Below are positions 51,478 to 61,166 of a DNA stretch of 64,000 bases, piece by piece; the stretch's first letter is position 1; each line of letters starts with the position of its first letter. Made by a program: the position numbers and the translations under genes. Source of the stretch: CALGSZ01 sp042408955 (GTDB lineage Bacteria; Chloroflexota; Chloroflexia; Thermomicrobiales; UBA6265); assembly GCA_042408955.1 (NCBI GenBank), contig JBHOQQ010000066.1:1-64000 (forward strand), given 5' to 3'. The notes beneath the pieces are model-generated. The model worked only from the letters and a program-made list of their open reading frames with translations. It did not search any database and had not been told where the DNA came from.

Positions 51478-52464
51478 ATGGATCGCTGGTCGTGGCCACC
51501 GGCACCGCTCAGCCGCCGTCGCTTTTGTGCCCATGCACTCGCTGGGCTGACCATTGGGCTGGCAACTACCGGTTGCCAAGGTTCGGAATCGTTTCCGATC
51601 GCCTCACCGGCAACTGTTTTTCCCATTCCCGGCCACAGCGCCGCTCCGTGGTTGGTTGATGCCAGCCAGCTGCAGCGAACCATTGCCGAGGGCGATTCAT
51701 CACTTCTTATTCTGGATCTTTCGTCGCTGCGCCGCTACCGCCAAGGTCACATCCCAGGCGCCGTTCACGCCTGGTGGCAAGACACCATTGATCCGAACTA
51801 CCCTGTCTACGGCGCGGTTCTGGCACCTGACGACAATCAGCGGCTGCGCCGTGAGCTGCTCGAAGACTTGGGAGTCACCGACCACACGTTTGTCGTTACC
51901 TACGACGACAACCGTGGCCGCTGGGCAGCGCGGATGGTCTGGTTCCTCCGCTTCCTCGGTCACGACCGCGTTGCGGCACTCGACGGCGGGCTCGCCGCCT
52001 GGCGCGGCGCCGGCGGCGCCATCGAGCAAGGCGAAAACCAGCCACCACGCGGGCCGGCGCCGGCTATTACCCCGCGAACTGGGTACTACATTGGCACCGA
52101 GGAATTGGTCGAGCGACGCGCTGACCCCGCGACCCTGTTGCTCGATGTGCGCACCGACGAGGAAGCGCATGACGATGTGAACAACACACTGCCTCTGGGC
52201 CGTATCCCCGGCTCGGTCCCCTTTCCCTGGACGAACACCCTCCGTGACGAGTTCGGACGGCTCAAGCCCATTCCGGAACTTCAGCGACTGTTCGCGGCCG
52301 CCGGCGTCGACCGCGACCGCTACGTCATCGTGTATGCCCGCTTCGGCGTCGAGGCAGCACACACGTGGTTCGTCCTCCAGCTCCTTGGCCAGCGGGCAGT
52401 TGTTTACGATCGCGGCTGGGCAGAATGGGCAACCACGCCCGGCCTATCCATAGCGCCACTCTAA
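51478..52464 (+). CDS. Tat/lipoprotein-type tandem rhodanese protein without catalytic Cys
   Basis: 328 residues. The N-terminus SRRRFCAHALAGLTIGLATTGC combines a twin-arginine signal and a lipobox-like end with Cys33, shown here as 13-14 for the Arg pair. Two rhodanese domains follow. The first ends VVTYDDNRGRWAARMVWF, as in the inactive half of thiosulfate sulfurtransferases. In the second, where the active Cys should start the loop, the sequence is VIVYARFGVEAAHTW: Ala replaces Cys. Sulfur transfer by the usual mechanism is therefore not expected. TAGACT ends only six bases before the ATG, so the mRNA may be leaderless. Confidence 0.85.
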   Translation: MDRWSWPPAPLSRRRFCAHALAGLTIGLATTGCQGSESFPIASPATVFPIPGHSAAPWLVDASQLQRTIAEGDSSLLILDLSSLRRYRQGHIPGAVHAWWQDTIDPNYPVYGAVLAPDDNQRLRRELLEDLGVTDHTFVVTYDDNRGRWAARMVWFLRFLGHDRVAALDGGLAAWRGAGGAIEQGENQPPRGPAPAITPRTGYYIGTEELVERRADPATLLLDVRTDEEAHDDVNNTLPLGRIPGSVPFPWTNTLRDEFGRLKPIPELQRLFAAAGVDRDRYVIVYARFGVEAAHTWFVLQLLGQRAVVYDRGWAEWATTPGLSIAPL

Positions 52465-52617
52465 CTCCCGCGGATCGATAGCTGGCCACTCCCGCGGTGG
52501 TGATCTGGGCAACAGTGTGACAATCAATCGTGACGAACGGCCCACGCTGAACTATGCCCACTGCGCCGCTTGCTGCGTATACTCGACAAAGGTGAGAAGG
52601 TCCGGAGACGGAACTGA

Positions 52618-54894
52618 GTGCACATGACAGCATTGGCAACGTGCCAATTGAGAACCAAGCGCCGTTGCGCCCGCAAGCGAAAACGCCGCAAAGCATCTTG
52701 CCGAGCGAGTAGCTTGCTCGCGCTGGTGCTGGCCATCGCGTGGCTTCTGCCAGCCGGGACATCGCTTGCTGCACCGGGACACGGCACCACCGCGGGGACG
52801 CCCATTGGGCCAGGCTCGCAGGCGATCTTGGCGCGCCATATCGCCACTCTCCAGACATCCACCGACGATGATGAGCTTCAGGATCTTCGCCTCGCCCCGC
52901 TCGATCCCGCGTTGCTACCAGCTGACATTCTCCGGCGGCGCCCCTTCGTGCTCAGCGAGCGCTCCGTCCGGGCATTCCCATACGATCTGCGACGCGCCGA
53001 TCCACTCTCGACCGCGGAGGCGCGCACCCGCTTGGAGCAGTTCCTCGCACTCCGTGAGCTCGACCCATCCACAATCCAAGATGCGCTGGATCGATTCGAC
53101 AGCCGAGGTGTCCGTCGCATCATCCCGTCACCCACTCTGCGAGCCGCCACCTTGATGCTGACCGGTTGGCACCCTTACGAGGCAACGATTCGCGCGATTT
53201 TGGAGGGGGAGAATCCGTCTGGGAAGCCGTATCGCGCAGTCATGTTTGACGACATCGGCTTTCCGGGCGCGATCGCCACACTCTACGAAGACCCGCACGA
53301 CGGACGCGCATCCCTCATCGTTAGCCGGGATTACGCGGGGGAAGCCCCAGAGCAACTCATTCCTGTCATCGTTCATGAATCGCTCCATGGCGGTGGCGCC
53401 AACTCGGCCGAAGAAGAAATCGTGGCTAATATTCTCGACACCCTCTGCTACGCTGAGGTTCTGCTCGTCGATCCCGAGGCCGCCTATCTCGGCACGGATC
53501 TCACGGTCTTCAATAATCTGGAGCTTCTCGCACTCCTCAATTCCATGGGTCGAGGCGGCCCTGCAAACATCGGGATAGCGACCTCGCCCCTTGGGGACAT
53601 TTTCGTGGGACCCGGATTTGACGCCTACGACTATGAGAGCATCCGGTACGTGGTGGAGTCGGATGATTTCTATAATGCGCTGCAAAATCAGGGCTCGCCA
53701 GGGCAGCAGACAACGGCTGCGCTGCTGTCTCGGTTCCCCGGAGCAAGTACACTTGGCCCCGCGCCGGTGTATAGTGAAACCATGCTCGCGATCATTGACC
53801 GGGGTATTTCGAGGGTTCTGACGGCAGCCAAAGCTGTGCAGCTCGCCGAGACGTTGGGACTCGCTATGACCGACGCCGTGCGCGAGCGCACTGCCACCGG
53901 GCGGGTCAGCGCCAATCTCTCCCTGGCAAAGCGCCCATTTCTCCCACGTGACACGCGATATTTCGACCTACGTAACGGAAAGCGGCTTGGGAAAACGCTG
54001 ACCGAGGCTCAGGGCAAGGCGGCACTCGCCGCCGCCTTAGACCGGAGCGAGCTAGCCCCTGCCAAGCGTGCGGAGCTTCTCGCCACCTTCGACGAACCCT
54101 CGACTGCCGGCCTTATTCCAGACCCGGCGCTGCGGGCCGCGACCTTGATGCTGGCAGCCTGGAAGCCCTGGAGCGCTGCCATCCCGGTAATCTTTGGTGG
54201 CGATAATCCGGACGGTGTTCCCCTTCGCGTGGAGTTTGCGGACCTGCGGCACAGCGCCCCCGCCGATCGCCGGTCGGGCGCTACCGGCGCTCCCGCCATT
54301 CTCATCAACAGCCTGCTCATCGGGGAGCCACCAGAAATGCTCGCCTCCGCGGTCGTTGAAGGCACGCTCCTGCACGATGACACCTGGACCAATCACGAAG
54401 CGGTCGCTGCGGCGCTGATGGGCACCCTGTGCTACGCGGACTTACTCCTGTCCGATCCGGCACTCGCCAAATCGAGAACCTGGGGAGTGATGACCCGAAA
54501 CCGTGACCTGCTCGCCTTGTTGAATTCCGCGGCTTGGCCGAGCGACCAGCAGACGCTGGCCAACGCTGATTCGCTCGGCTTTCTGAGCGCTCCTCAGGGC
54601 ACCGATGATGTCCTGCTCGGCTTATACGCCGACGCCCGCTCGTTCGCGGACTACATCGAGAACATGCCGCACGCTGCTCGGTTCGACCGACATGCGGACC
54701 TCGAAGCACCACCGGTCTTCGAGCACTATTTGGCATCTGTGAACATCGCGCCGGAGCGACACTTCCGGAACCTTGTGCTTTTTGATGAGGAGACGCTTGC
54801 GATGGTGGACGCCCAGCTTGGAGCGTTCATCTCGCCGGACGAAGCGCTCACGTTAGCCAAGACGCTGAGGCTCGGCGTTCTGGCAGGGGGTTGA
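52618..54894 (+). CDS. Exported protein with two tandem HExxH-type (metallopeptidase-like) repeats, second degenerate
   Basis: 758 residues from GTG (an ATG two codons on). After a basic start, residues 30-52 form a signal peptide ending LAAPGH. Two homologous units of about 330 residues follow: RRPFVL.../KRPFLP..., then IIPSPTLRAATLML matched by LIPDPALRAATLML, GENPSGKPYRA by GDNPDGVPLRV, and LDTLCYAEVLLVDPE by MGTLCYADLLLSDPA. In unit 1 a zinc motif HESLH lies at residues 252-256 with Glu264-266 following; in unit 2 the equivalent position reads EGTLL, so the zinc site is lost. I do not recognise the family. It may be a secreted protease with an inactive twin domain. It lies 260 bases before the giant surface protein gene, same strand. 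Confidence 0.8.
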   Translation: MHMTALATCQLRTKRRCARKRKRRKASCRASSLLALVLAIAWLLPAGTSLAAPGHGTTAGTPIGPGSQAILARHIATLQTSTDDDELQDLRLAPLDPALLPADILRRRPFVLSERSVRAFPYDLRRADPLSTAEARTRLEQFLALRELDPSTIQDALDRFDSRGVRRIIPSPTLRAATLMLTGWHPYEATIRAILEGENPSGKPYRAVMFDDIGFPGAIATLYEDPHDGRASLIVSRDYAGEAPEQLIPVIVHESLHGGGANSAEEEIVANILDTLCYAEVLLVDPEAAYLGTDLTVFNNLELLALLNSMGRGGPANIGIATSPLGDIFVGPGFDAYDYESIRYVVESDDFYNALQNQGSPGQQTTAALLSRFPGASTLGPAPVYSETMLAIIDRGISRVLTAAKAVQLAETLGLAMTDAVRERTATGRVSANLSLAKRPFLPRDTRYFDLRNGKRLGKTLTEAQGKAALAAALDRSELAPAKRAELLATFDEPSTAGLIPDPALRAATLMLAAWKPWSAAIPVIFGGDNPDGVPLRVEFADLRHSAPADRRSGATGAPAILINSLLIGEPPEMLASAVVEGTLLHDDTWTNHEAVAAALMGTLCYADLLLSDPALAKSRTWGVMTRNRDLLALLNSAAWPSDQQTLANADSLGFLSAPQGTDDVLLGLYADARSFADYIENMPHAARFDRHADLEAPPVFEHYLASVNIAPERHFRNLVLFDEETLAMVDAQLGAFISPDEALTLAKTLRLGVLAGG

Positions 54895-55154
54895 CAGGCG
54901 CCCGGGAACGGGACGCCGGCGACCAAGGGACAGGCTCGGCTCGTTGGTTGGGGGGCCAGCGGGCCACATCGGTACGCTGAAAGCCATTCTTGGCTATTGC
55001 GCGCGCCCTCTCTCCAGCCTGTCCCTCGTCGCTCGATCGCAATGGTCCGTTCCCCCGCGCGGACCAAACCGGTCCTTCAGGTTGAGGGAAGCCGCACCTT
55101 GGCGTTGGCTGGCGCCGCGGCGGGAAAACCTGGGGGATCGCGGAGGGGTCATCT

Positions 55155-58100
55155 ATGTCGGCGACCGGATTCGGCGCTGCGCCGAGGGGGTCAGCGCAGC
55201 GGCGCACGGCACGTCGGGCTGCTAGCCTTTTCGCTCGCCTGCTCGTTCTGCTCACCATCGGTCTGCTGCTCATTTCTCCGTTTGCGGGTACCTTGCGCCC
55301 TCAGCCGGCCAAGGCCAATCACACGGCGATCAAGTGGCCGGTCCCAGCGGGCGCAACCTGGTACATCTCGCAGGGATACAACACATCGCCAGCTGAAGGC
55401 TGGTCGCACTACAACTGCGACCCGAATACCCTCAAAGACCAGATCTCTCAGACGCGCTCATGCAGCGCCTATTACCAGTACAAATTCTCCTTCGACATCA
55501 AGCGGCGCGATGGCAATACCGCTGGGCAGCCGGTACTTTCGCCGGTGAACGGCACCATTCGCTGGATCGATCAGGCATATGGTGGCATGTCCATTAACTT
55601 GGGGGATGGGTATGCCTTCGCCTTCTTTCATGCCACCCTCGCCAGTGGTCTTGCCGCCGGACAGACCGTAACGCAGGGCCAGTTTCTTGGCACCGTTGCC
55701 CCTCCAGGCGAGGGCGGCAACGGCGGCTCGCCCCATTTGCACGTGACGATTTGGCAAACCTCCGACGGCGGCAACTGGAGCCGGATCGCCGTCCCGTTCA
55801 CCGACGATCACGCGATCGATGGCTACGATTTTCCACACAAGGGCGACTCCGTTCGCAATCAATACTACGGATTCGAATTCACGTCCACCAATGTCCAAAT
55901 TCAGACCGGCGGAACCACTCCACCCGGTGTACCGACCTTGAGCAGCCCGCCGACAGGGACAACGTACATCTCCTCCCCGCGAACCGTCACGCTTAGTTGG
56001 AACAGCGTGTCAGGAGCGACGGAATATCAGGTCGTAATCAATGACGGTGCTATCACGAGTCCGTGGGTGAGCGGTACGTCATGGACCACCGGCTCGCTCG
56101 GCCCCGGACAGTATGCGTGGCAAGTCCGGGCGCGGAACAACAGCGGCACGAGCGGCTTGAGTCCGAAGTGGGTGTTCTGGATCGAGAGCAGCAGCACACC
56201 GACGCCGACACCAACACCGAGCGGCACCGCCACCCCAGGCCCGCTGGCAACAACGCTGAGCCCAGCGAGCGGTCGGGTCGGCACGGCGGTTCAGGCGTCA
56301 GGCAGCGGCATGAACCCCAATGAGACAGTCCGGCTCTACCTAGACTCCGTCTCCTCCGCAGGACAGATCGCTTCCTTGCAAGCCGACGCTGCTGGCAATT
56401 GGTCGACCACGATCACCATTCCCGATGCCACCGGTGGCAATCACTCCATCATTGCCCGCGGCATGACAAGCGACAAGCGCGCCGCCGCGACGTTCACCGT
56501 CAATCCGTACCTTAATCGCACGCCGTACCAGGGCCCCCCAGGCACGACCATCAACCTTACCGTCCAGGGATTCGGCCCCAATGAGACCGTTCGCGTGACG
56601 TGGGAGACGACCAGCGGTCCGCTCTTAGCCAACGTGCAAACGAATGAGAAGGGCACTGGCTCAACCTCATTCCCGCTGCCAGAGGGGACGGGTGGCTGGC
56701 ACGATTACGTTGGCGTGGGACAGACGAGCCGCCTAACTGCCTGGGGTGCTCTCTATATCGAGCGCGTATTTACCCTTAATCCAGCCAGTGGAGCGCCGGG
56801 TACCTCCATCGGCGTGACGATCAAGGGATTTCCAGGGAATCAGAGCATCACGGTAGCCTGGAACAAGACGAGCAACAACGCGGGCACGAGCGTGTGCTCC
56901 GGCACGACGACATCCCTCGGCAATTTCACCTGCTCCTTCACCATCCCGCAGGTTGGCGCAGGATCGTACCCAGTGGTCGCCACCACCACAAGTGGCGTGT
57001 CGATGACGAGCAACGTCACCGTGAGCGGACCGGCCTCGGTGACCATCACGCCGGGAGCGGCGGCGGCTGGTGCGCTCATCGCCGTCAGCGTCGGTGGTTT
57101 CGGTGCCAACGAAACTGTCAATTTGACCTGGGATTCGAGCACCACGGTGTGGCAGTCTGGCCAGACGAATAGCAGTGGCGCCTTTAGCCTAAACGCCTTG
57201 GTACCGAACCTGAGCGTTGGCACGCACACCCTCAAGGCGCGCGGCGTGACAAGCGGCAAGACCGCCAGTGCTTCGTTTAGCGTTCAGTCAGGTAGTGGTG
57301 GCAAGACGCAAATGGTTGGGCCGGGCACATATGATGTCACGGCTACCGAAGAAGGATTATTCGGTGAAACCACCTCGGCCGGCCATGTGATCCAGCAGGG
57401 AGACTTCTTCGTCTCCTTGCCCGCGTGCACGGAAAGCTCCTGCCCGTGGGCCAGCCCTGGCGGCTCTCGCTACGTCGCGGCCTGCGGTGAGAATTGCTAT
57501 GTACGAGTCACCAATCCAACAACCGGCGCCTGCCGCGTTGGCAAGGTACTCGACGTCGGTCCCTGGTTCACCAACGACAACTGGTGGGACCCAACGAGTC
57601 AGCGGGTACTAAACAACTTGGCAACAACGAAAAATATGCTCCCGCAAGGATACGTTGGCGCCGAGGCCGCGCGTGATGGACTTGACGTCGGCTACGGCGT
57701 GAGCGCCGGGGGTATCGGTATTTCCAACGTTGGGTATGAGGTTGGCAACCGCGCGGCGATCGACCTTGGCGATGGCGTTTGGACCGGTATCGGATTCCGG
57801 CGTGGTGACGGCATCGCCCGCGTGCGCGTGACGCTGCTGTGGCAGACGGGAGAAAACGCCGATGCGGCGGCGCGTGCGTGCGGTCAGTCCTCCGCAGCAG
57901 TGCGGCCGTCTCCCACGCCGTCGGCAACGCCGTCATCCACGCCGGGTGGATCGGCCACTCCGACGCGGACACCTACCGCCACGGCCACAGCGACGCCAAC
58001 CCGGACGCCGACCCCAACGCCAACCACCACACCTTCGGGCACCCCGATCACCACGCGCAGCTTGTCGCTCAGCCCGAGCAGCGGACCGGTCAGGACGACC

Positions 58101-60521
58101 GTCCAAGTCACCGGCACCGGCTTCCAGCCAGGCGAGACCGTCAATCTCTACTTCACGTCAACGCGAACCAGTCCGATCGCTAGTGCGGTCACCGATAGCC
58201 TTGGGCGCATCAGTGCGCAGATCACGATGCCTGAGATGCCCGCCGGATACCGCCTCATTGCGGCCAAGGGAAGCACAAGCGGCGCAACCGCTTCGAAATC
58301 CTTCAAGATCATCCCTAACATGCAGCGCTCCCCCGCTGGTGGCTTTGAGGGAGAGACGATCCAGGTCCAGGTAACCGGGTTCGGTCCGTCAGAGACAGTT
58401 GAGATTCGCTGGGACTCAGAAACTGGACCAGTGCTGACTAGGCTAACCACGAGCGGTAACGGGAGCGGCAGCGGCTCGTTCACCATCCCACTCGATAGCG
58501 CCCGAGGCTCGCACCCCATCACCGGTTTGGGCACAACCAGCACCGTTCGCGCCTGGAGCGCGGTCGAGGTTCTGGCGCTTGATGTCACCGTCGCACCGGC
58601 GGCGGGTAGCCCACGGCAGCGCGTGACAGTCTCGGGTTCGGGCTTTGCTCCGAATGAAACGGTTGATGTCTTCTGGGACGGCAACACGACACCTGCTGAG
58701 AACGCCACCGCCGATGCGAGCGGCAACGCCACGGTCGTGTCGAGCGCGCCACTCATGCCCACCGGCGATCATCCCGTGAAGCTCAAAGGCCGCACCAGCG
58801 GGCGCCAAGGCACAGCGCGCTTCACCGTCGTTCCCAGCATCTCACTGTATCCAACCTCCGGTCCCGGTGGCACTGTCGTCACTGTCAAGGGGCGCGGTTG
58901 GGGCCGCGGAGCGACCGTTGGCGTGTATTGGAATCGCACGAGCTCCAGCAGCGGCGTGCGCGTTTGCAACCTGACCGCGAGCAGCACCGGCTCCTTCACC
59001 TGCCAGTTCACCGTTCCGAATGTGGCGCTCGCCCGCTATCCTGTTGTTGGCGTGAGCGGCAGCCAGACGGCCTCGGCGACCTTCCGTGTCACCGCCGCGA
59101 CCGTCTCCGGAAGCACCACGCCCACCATCGTCATGTCCTTGTCACCCGAGAGCGGCTCACCGCGGGACTACGTGACGGTGCAAGGCAGCGGCTTCGCGCC
59201 TGGTGAGACGGTTGAGCTGCGCTGGAACGACTCCTCCACGGCGAGTGCCACCGCCAAGGCGAATAGCTCCGGGACGGTGAGCATCCGCACCCGTGTGCCG
59301 CTCATGCCGAACGGACCGCGGCCCGTCGAGCTTCGGGGCACGAGCAGCGGCGCTAGGGGCATCCTCCTGTTTACCGTCATCGAGCAAGTCGAGTTGTCTC
59401 CTGTCAGTGGCCAACCCGGAGATTCCCTCCTCATCAAAGGACGAGGGTGGAACGCGGGCGCAACGGTGGATATCTTCTGGAACCGGACTGACACCGATCC
59501 AGGTACCTCGATCTGCACCATCGTTGCGTCCAGCACCGGCTCGTTTACCTGCCGCGTCACGGTGCCGAACGGCCCGAGTAGTTCTGTGCCGGTGACCGGC
59601 ATCAGTGGCGAGCTGACAGCCTCGGCTACCTTCAATCTCAGCGGCGTCCAAGCGGCCAGTACCGACGAATCGTCGCAACAGCCAACGGCGATACCCGAGC
59701 TAGCGGCAACGCCCACACCGGCGGAGCCTGTGGATCAAGCGACGCCAGCACCTAGCCCCGAGGCGACACCCGAAGTGACGCCAGAGCCAGCGCTGGAGGA
59801 GACGCCAACTCCGGACACATCGGGGAGTGACCAGTCAGGCCAGGACGCCGCCGGTGAGGATGTCTCGGGCAGCGATGCGCGCGGCCAAGATGCAATTTCG
59901 GCTCCTGAAGAAGAACCGACGCCCATCGAGGTGGCGCCAGCGCCTGAGCCGGCCGGAGATACGCCCACGCCCGAGGCAGTGGATGAGCCCACAGTGACGC
60001 CGGAGCCGGTCCCACGTGAGATGGTGTTCTTGCCAGTCGCGGACGCGTCGGTGGCAGCAGCCGCACCGGATCAGCCGCAGGCGCCTGACACCCTGGGAGT
60101 GCTTGCTGCCGGCGGCGCGGAAGGAGCTGTGGCGCTCATCACCTTCCACGTTGAAGGCATCGTTGCCGGCACCGTGGTCGATGCCAGGCTCATCCTGACC
60201 AACGTCGGCGAGGCCGGGGCAGCAGGTGGAGCCGTGACCTACGCTCCCGGCTTCTGGGTAGATGAAGCCACCGTCACCTACGCCGGGGCACCCGTGCTCG
60301 ACCAAGCACCGGCACTCCGCGGCGATGGGACGCCCGCGGTCGTCGAATGGCTCGATCCATGGGTTGAAAGCGCGATAGATGTGACCGGAACGGTGACGGT
60401 CGATGGTACGATCACCTTCGTTATTCCGGGCACGCCTGATGCGGCCCTCTCGCTCGGCAGCCGCGAAAGTAGCACGCCACCGCGCCTCATCATCACGGTC
60501 CTGGACACACCAGGAGCGTAG
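55155..60521 (+). CDS. Giant modular secreted surface protein (M23-like, Fn3, about 10 IPT-like repeats, C-terminal CBM96/DNRLRE-like domain)
   Basis: 1788 residues; GGAGGGG precedes the ATG. Parts by residue: signal/anchor helix about 25-48; M23/LytM-like domain about 60-245, with PHLHV at 193-197 but KFSFD (110-114) where peptidases have HxxxD, so the first zinc His is missing; fibronectin-III-like domain 256-342; Thr-Pro linker 346-363; four Ig/IPT-like repeats 363-712, each with GF(G/x)xNETVxxxW; a Cys-containing module 722-912 with LDVGPWFTNDNWWDP, perhaps a double-psi barrel; a Thr-Pro linker 916-966; six more repeats 970-1499; an acidic Pro/Glu/Thr linker to 1622; and a final domain beginning MVFLPVADASVAAA and ending SSTPPRLIITVL, like CBM96/DNRLRE stalk-tip domains. 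Probably binds cell wall or polysaccharide outside the cell. Confidence 0.85.
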   Translation: MSATGFGAAPRGSAQRRTARRAASLFARLLVLLTIGLLLISPFAGTLRPQPAKANHTAIKWPVPAGATWYISQGYNTSPAEGWSHYNCDPNTLKDQISQTRSCSAYYQYKFSFDIKRRDGNTAGQPVLSPVNGTIRWIDQAYGGMSINLGDGYAFAFFHATLASGLAAGQTVTQGQFLGTVAPPGEGGNGGSPHLHVTIWQTSDGGNWSRIAVPFTDDHAIDGYDFPHKGDSVRNQYYGFEFTSTNVQIQTGGTTPPGVPTLSSPPTGTTYISSPRTVTLSWNSVSGATEYQVVINDGAITSPWVSGTSWTTGSLGPGQYAWQVRARNNSGTSGLSPKWVFWIESSSTPTPTPTPSGTATPGPLATTLSPASGRVGTAVQASGSGMNPNETVRLYLDSVSSAGQIASLQADAAGNWSTTITIPDATGGNHSIIARGMTSDKRAAATFTVNPYLNRTPYQGPPGTTINLTVQGFGPNETVRVTWETTSGPLLANVQTNEKGTGSTSFPLPEGTGGWHDYVGVGQTSRLTAWGALYIERVFTLNPASGAPGTSIGVTIKGFPGNQSITVAWNKTSNNAGTSVCSGTTTSLGNFTCSFTIPQVGAGSYPVVATTTSGVSMTSNVTVSGPASVTITPGAAAAGALIAVSVGGFGANETVNLTWDSSTTVWQSGQTNSSGAFSLNALVPNLSVGTHTLKARGVTSGKTASASFSVQSGSGGKTQMVGPGTYDVTATEEGLFGETTSAGHVIQQGDFFVSLPACTESSCPWASPGGSRYVAACGENCYVRVTNPTTGACRVGKVLDVGPWFTNDNWWDPTSQRVLNNLATTKNMLPQGYVGAEAARDGLDVGYGVSAGGIGISNVGYEVGNRAAIDLGDGVWTGIGFRRGDGIARVRVTLLWQTGENADAAARACGQSSAAVRPSPTPSATPSSTPGGSATPTRTPTATATATPTRTPTPTPTTTPSGTPITTRSLSLSPSSGPVRTTVQVTGTGFQPGETVNLYFTSTRTSPIASAVTDSLGRISAQITMPEMPAGYRLIAAKGSTSGATASKSFKIIPNMQRSPAGGFEGETIQVQVTGFGPSETVEIRWDSETGPVLTRLTTSGNGSGSGSFTIPLDSARGSHPITGLGTTSTVRAWSAVEVLALDVTVAPAAGSPRQRVTVSGSGFAPNETVDVFWDGNTTPAENATADASGNATVVSSAPLMPTGDHPVKLKGRTSGRQGTARFTVVPSISLYPTSGPGGTVVTVKGRGWGRGATVGVYWNRTSSSSGVRVCNLTASSTGSFTCQFTVPNVALARYPVVGVSGSQTASATFRVTAATVSGSTTPTIVMSLSPESGSPRDYVTVQGSGFAPGETVELRWNDSSTASATAKANSSGTVSIRTRVPLMPNGPRPVELRGTSSGARGILLFTVIEQVELSPVSGQPGDSLLIKGRGWNAGATVDIFWNRTDTDPGTSICTIVASSTGSFTCRVTVPNGPSSSVPVTGISGELTASATFNLSGVQAASTDESSQQPTAIPELAATPTPAEPVDQATPAPSPEATPEVTPEPALEETPTPDTSGSDQSGQDAAGEDVSGSDARGQDAISAPEEEPTPIEVAPAPEPAGDTPTPEAVDEPTVTPEPVPREMVFLPVADASVAAAAPDQPQAPDTLGVLAAGGAEGAVALITFHVEGIVAGTVVDARLILTNVGEAGAAGGAVTYAPGFWVDEATVTYAGAPVLDQAPALRGDGTPAVVEWLDPWVESAIDVTGTVTVDGTITFVIPGTPDAALSLGSRESSTPPRLIITVLDTPGA
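56190..56241 (+). repeat. Thr-Pro linker coding repeat 1
   Basis: Short ACACCG/ACGCCG units encode STPTPTPTPSGT between the Fn3-like domain and the first repeat block of the surface protein. Confidence 0.6.
57904..58044 (+). repeat. Thr-Pro linker coding repeat 2
   Basis: About 140 bases of imperfect ACGCCG/ACCCCG-type units coding for a Thr/Pro/Ala linker. Such tracts are prone to slippage, so linker length may vary between strains. Confidence 0.6.
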
Positions 60522-60528
60522 CACGACT

Positions 60529-60572
60529 CGCCGCTCGGTAGTGTCTCGCACACGAAAAACTGCCGAGCGGCG
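60529..60572 (+). terminator. Terminator hairpin after the giant surface protein
   Basis: CGCCGCTCGGTAG pairs with CTGCCGAGCGGCG (13 pairs, one G-T), with an 18-base loop containing AAAAA, followed by TTAT. It begins eight bases after the stop codon. Confidence 0.7.
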
Positions 60573-61166
60573 TTATCCTGAGGAAGCCCTGCAACATCGC
60601 AGAAGCTCTGAGTTACGGACGCAAGCGAGGTGAGTGGCTCAGCAGGCGGTTCGGCAGGGATCTCAAATAGTTGAGCCATGGATTTCGAAGCCAATCAGCG
60701 TCCGCGACGCATCCTGGTGGTACCTATGACCGATATCGCCCCGTCAAACACAACAGGGCCGGCAAGGTGAGCCGCAATCATGCTGCGAGCGTGCAAGCCA
60801 TCGAGATCGCTCAGACCGTGATACGCCACATACCTACCTGTCGCCGCGCTGGTGTTGCGATTTGCCTCGCCACGGTGACGGAAGATGACAGGAGAAGAAC
60901 CGTCTGGGCACCTAGCATCAAGCCTTCCCAAAATCATCGCTCGACCCGTCGCCTGATTCGCAGTGCGGTCCAGGCACGCTGGTCTGGAAGGCAGGGAAGG
61001 TGAGCGGTCCCTCACCGTACGCGGGAAACCTGATAGATGCTGTGGTCCTGACTCTACCTTGCGCGTCCGCTGCCGTATCATGACGAGCACGCGTGCTCGC
61101 CACGACGACAGCGTCACGGGGCGGCCATCCGTCGGGGCCGGAGACAGAGGCGTCTCAGGAGGAGGT
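60573..61166. other. Gap of about 590 bases without a supported gene
   Basis: Several open frames on both strands lack ribosome sites and motifs; a 30-codon frame at 60679 (MDFEANQRPRRILVVPM) is the only one with protein-like composition. It presumably holds the promoter of the galactosidase genes, but none is clear. Confidence 0.45.

Noticed and set aside
60671..61003. A 110-codon frame between the surface protein and GH42 genes
   Set aside because: TTG start, no ribosome site, no motif, and an opposing frame of equal quality on the other strand.
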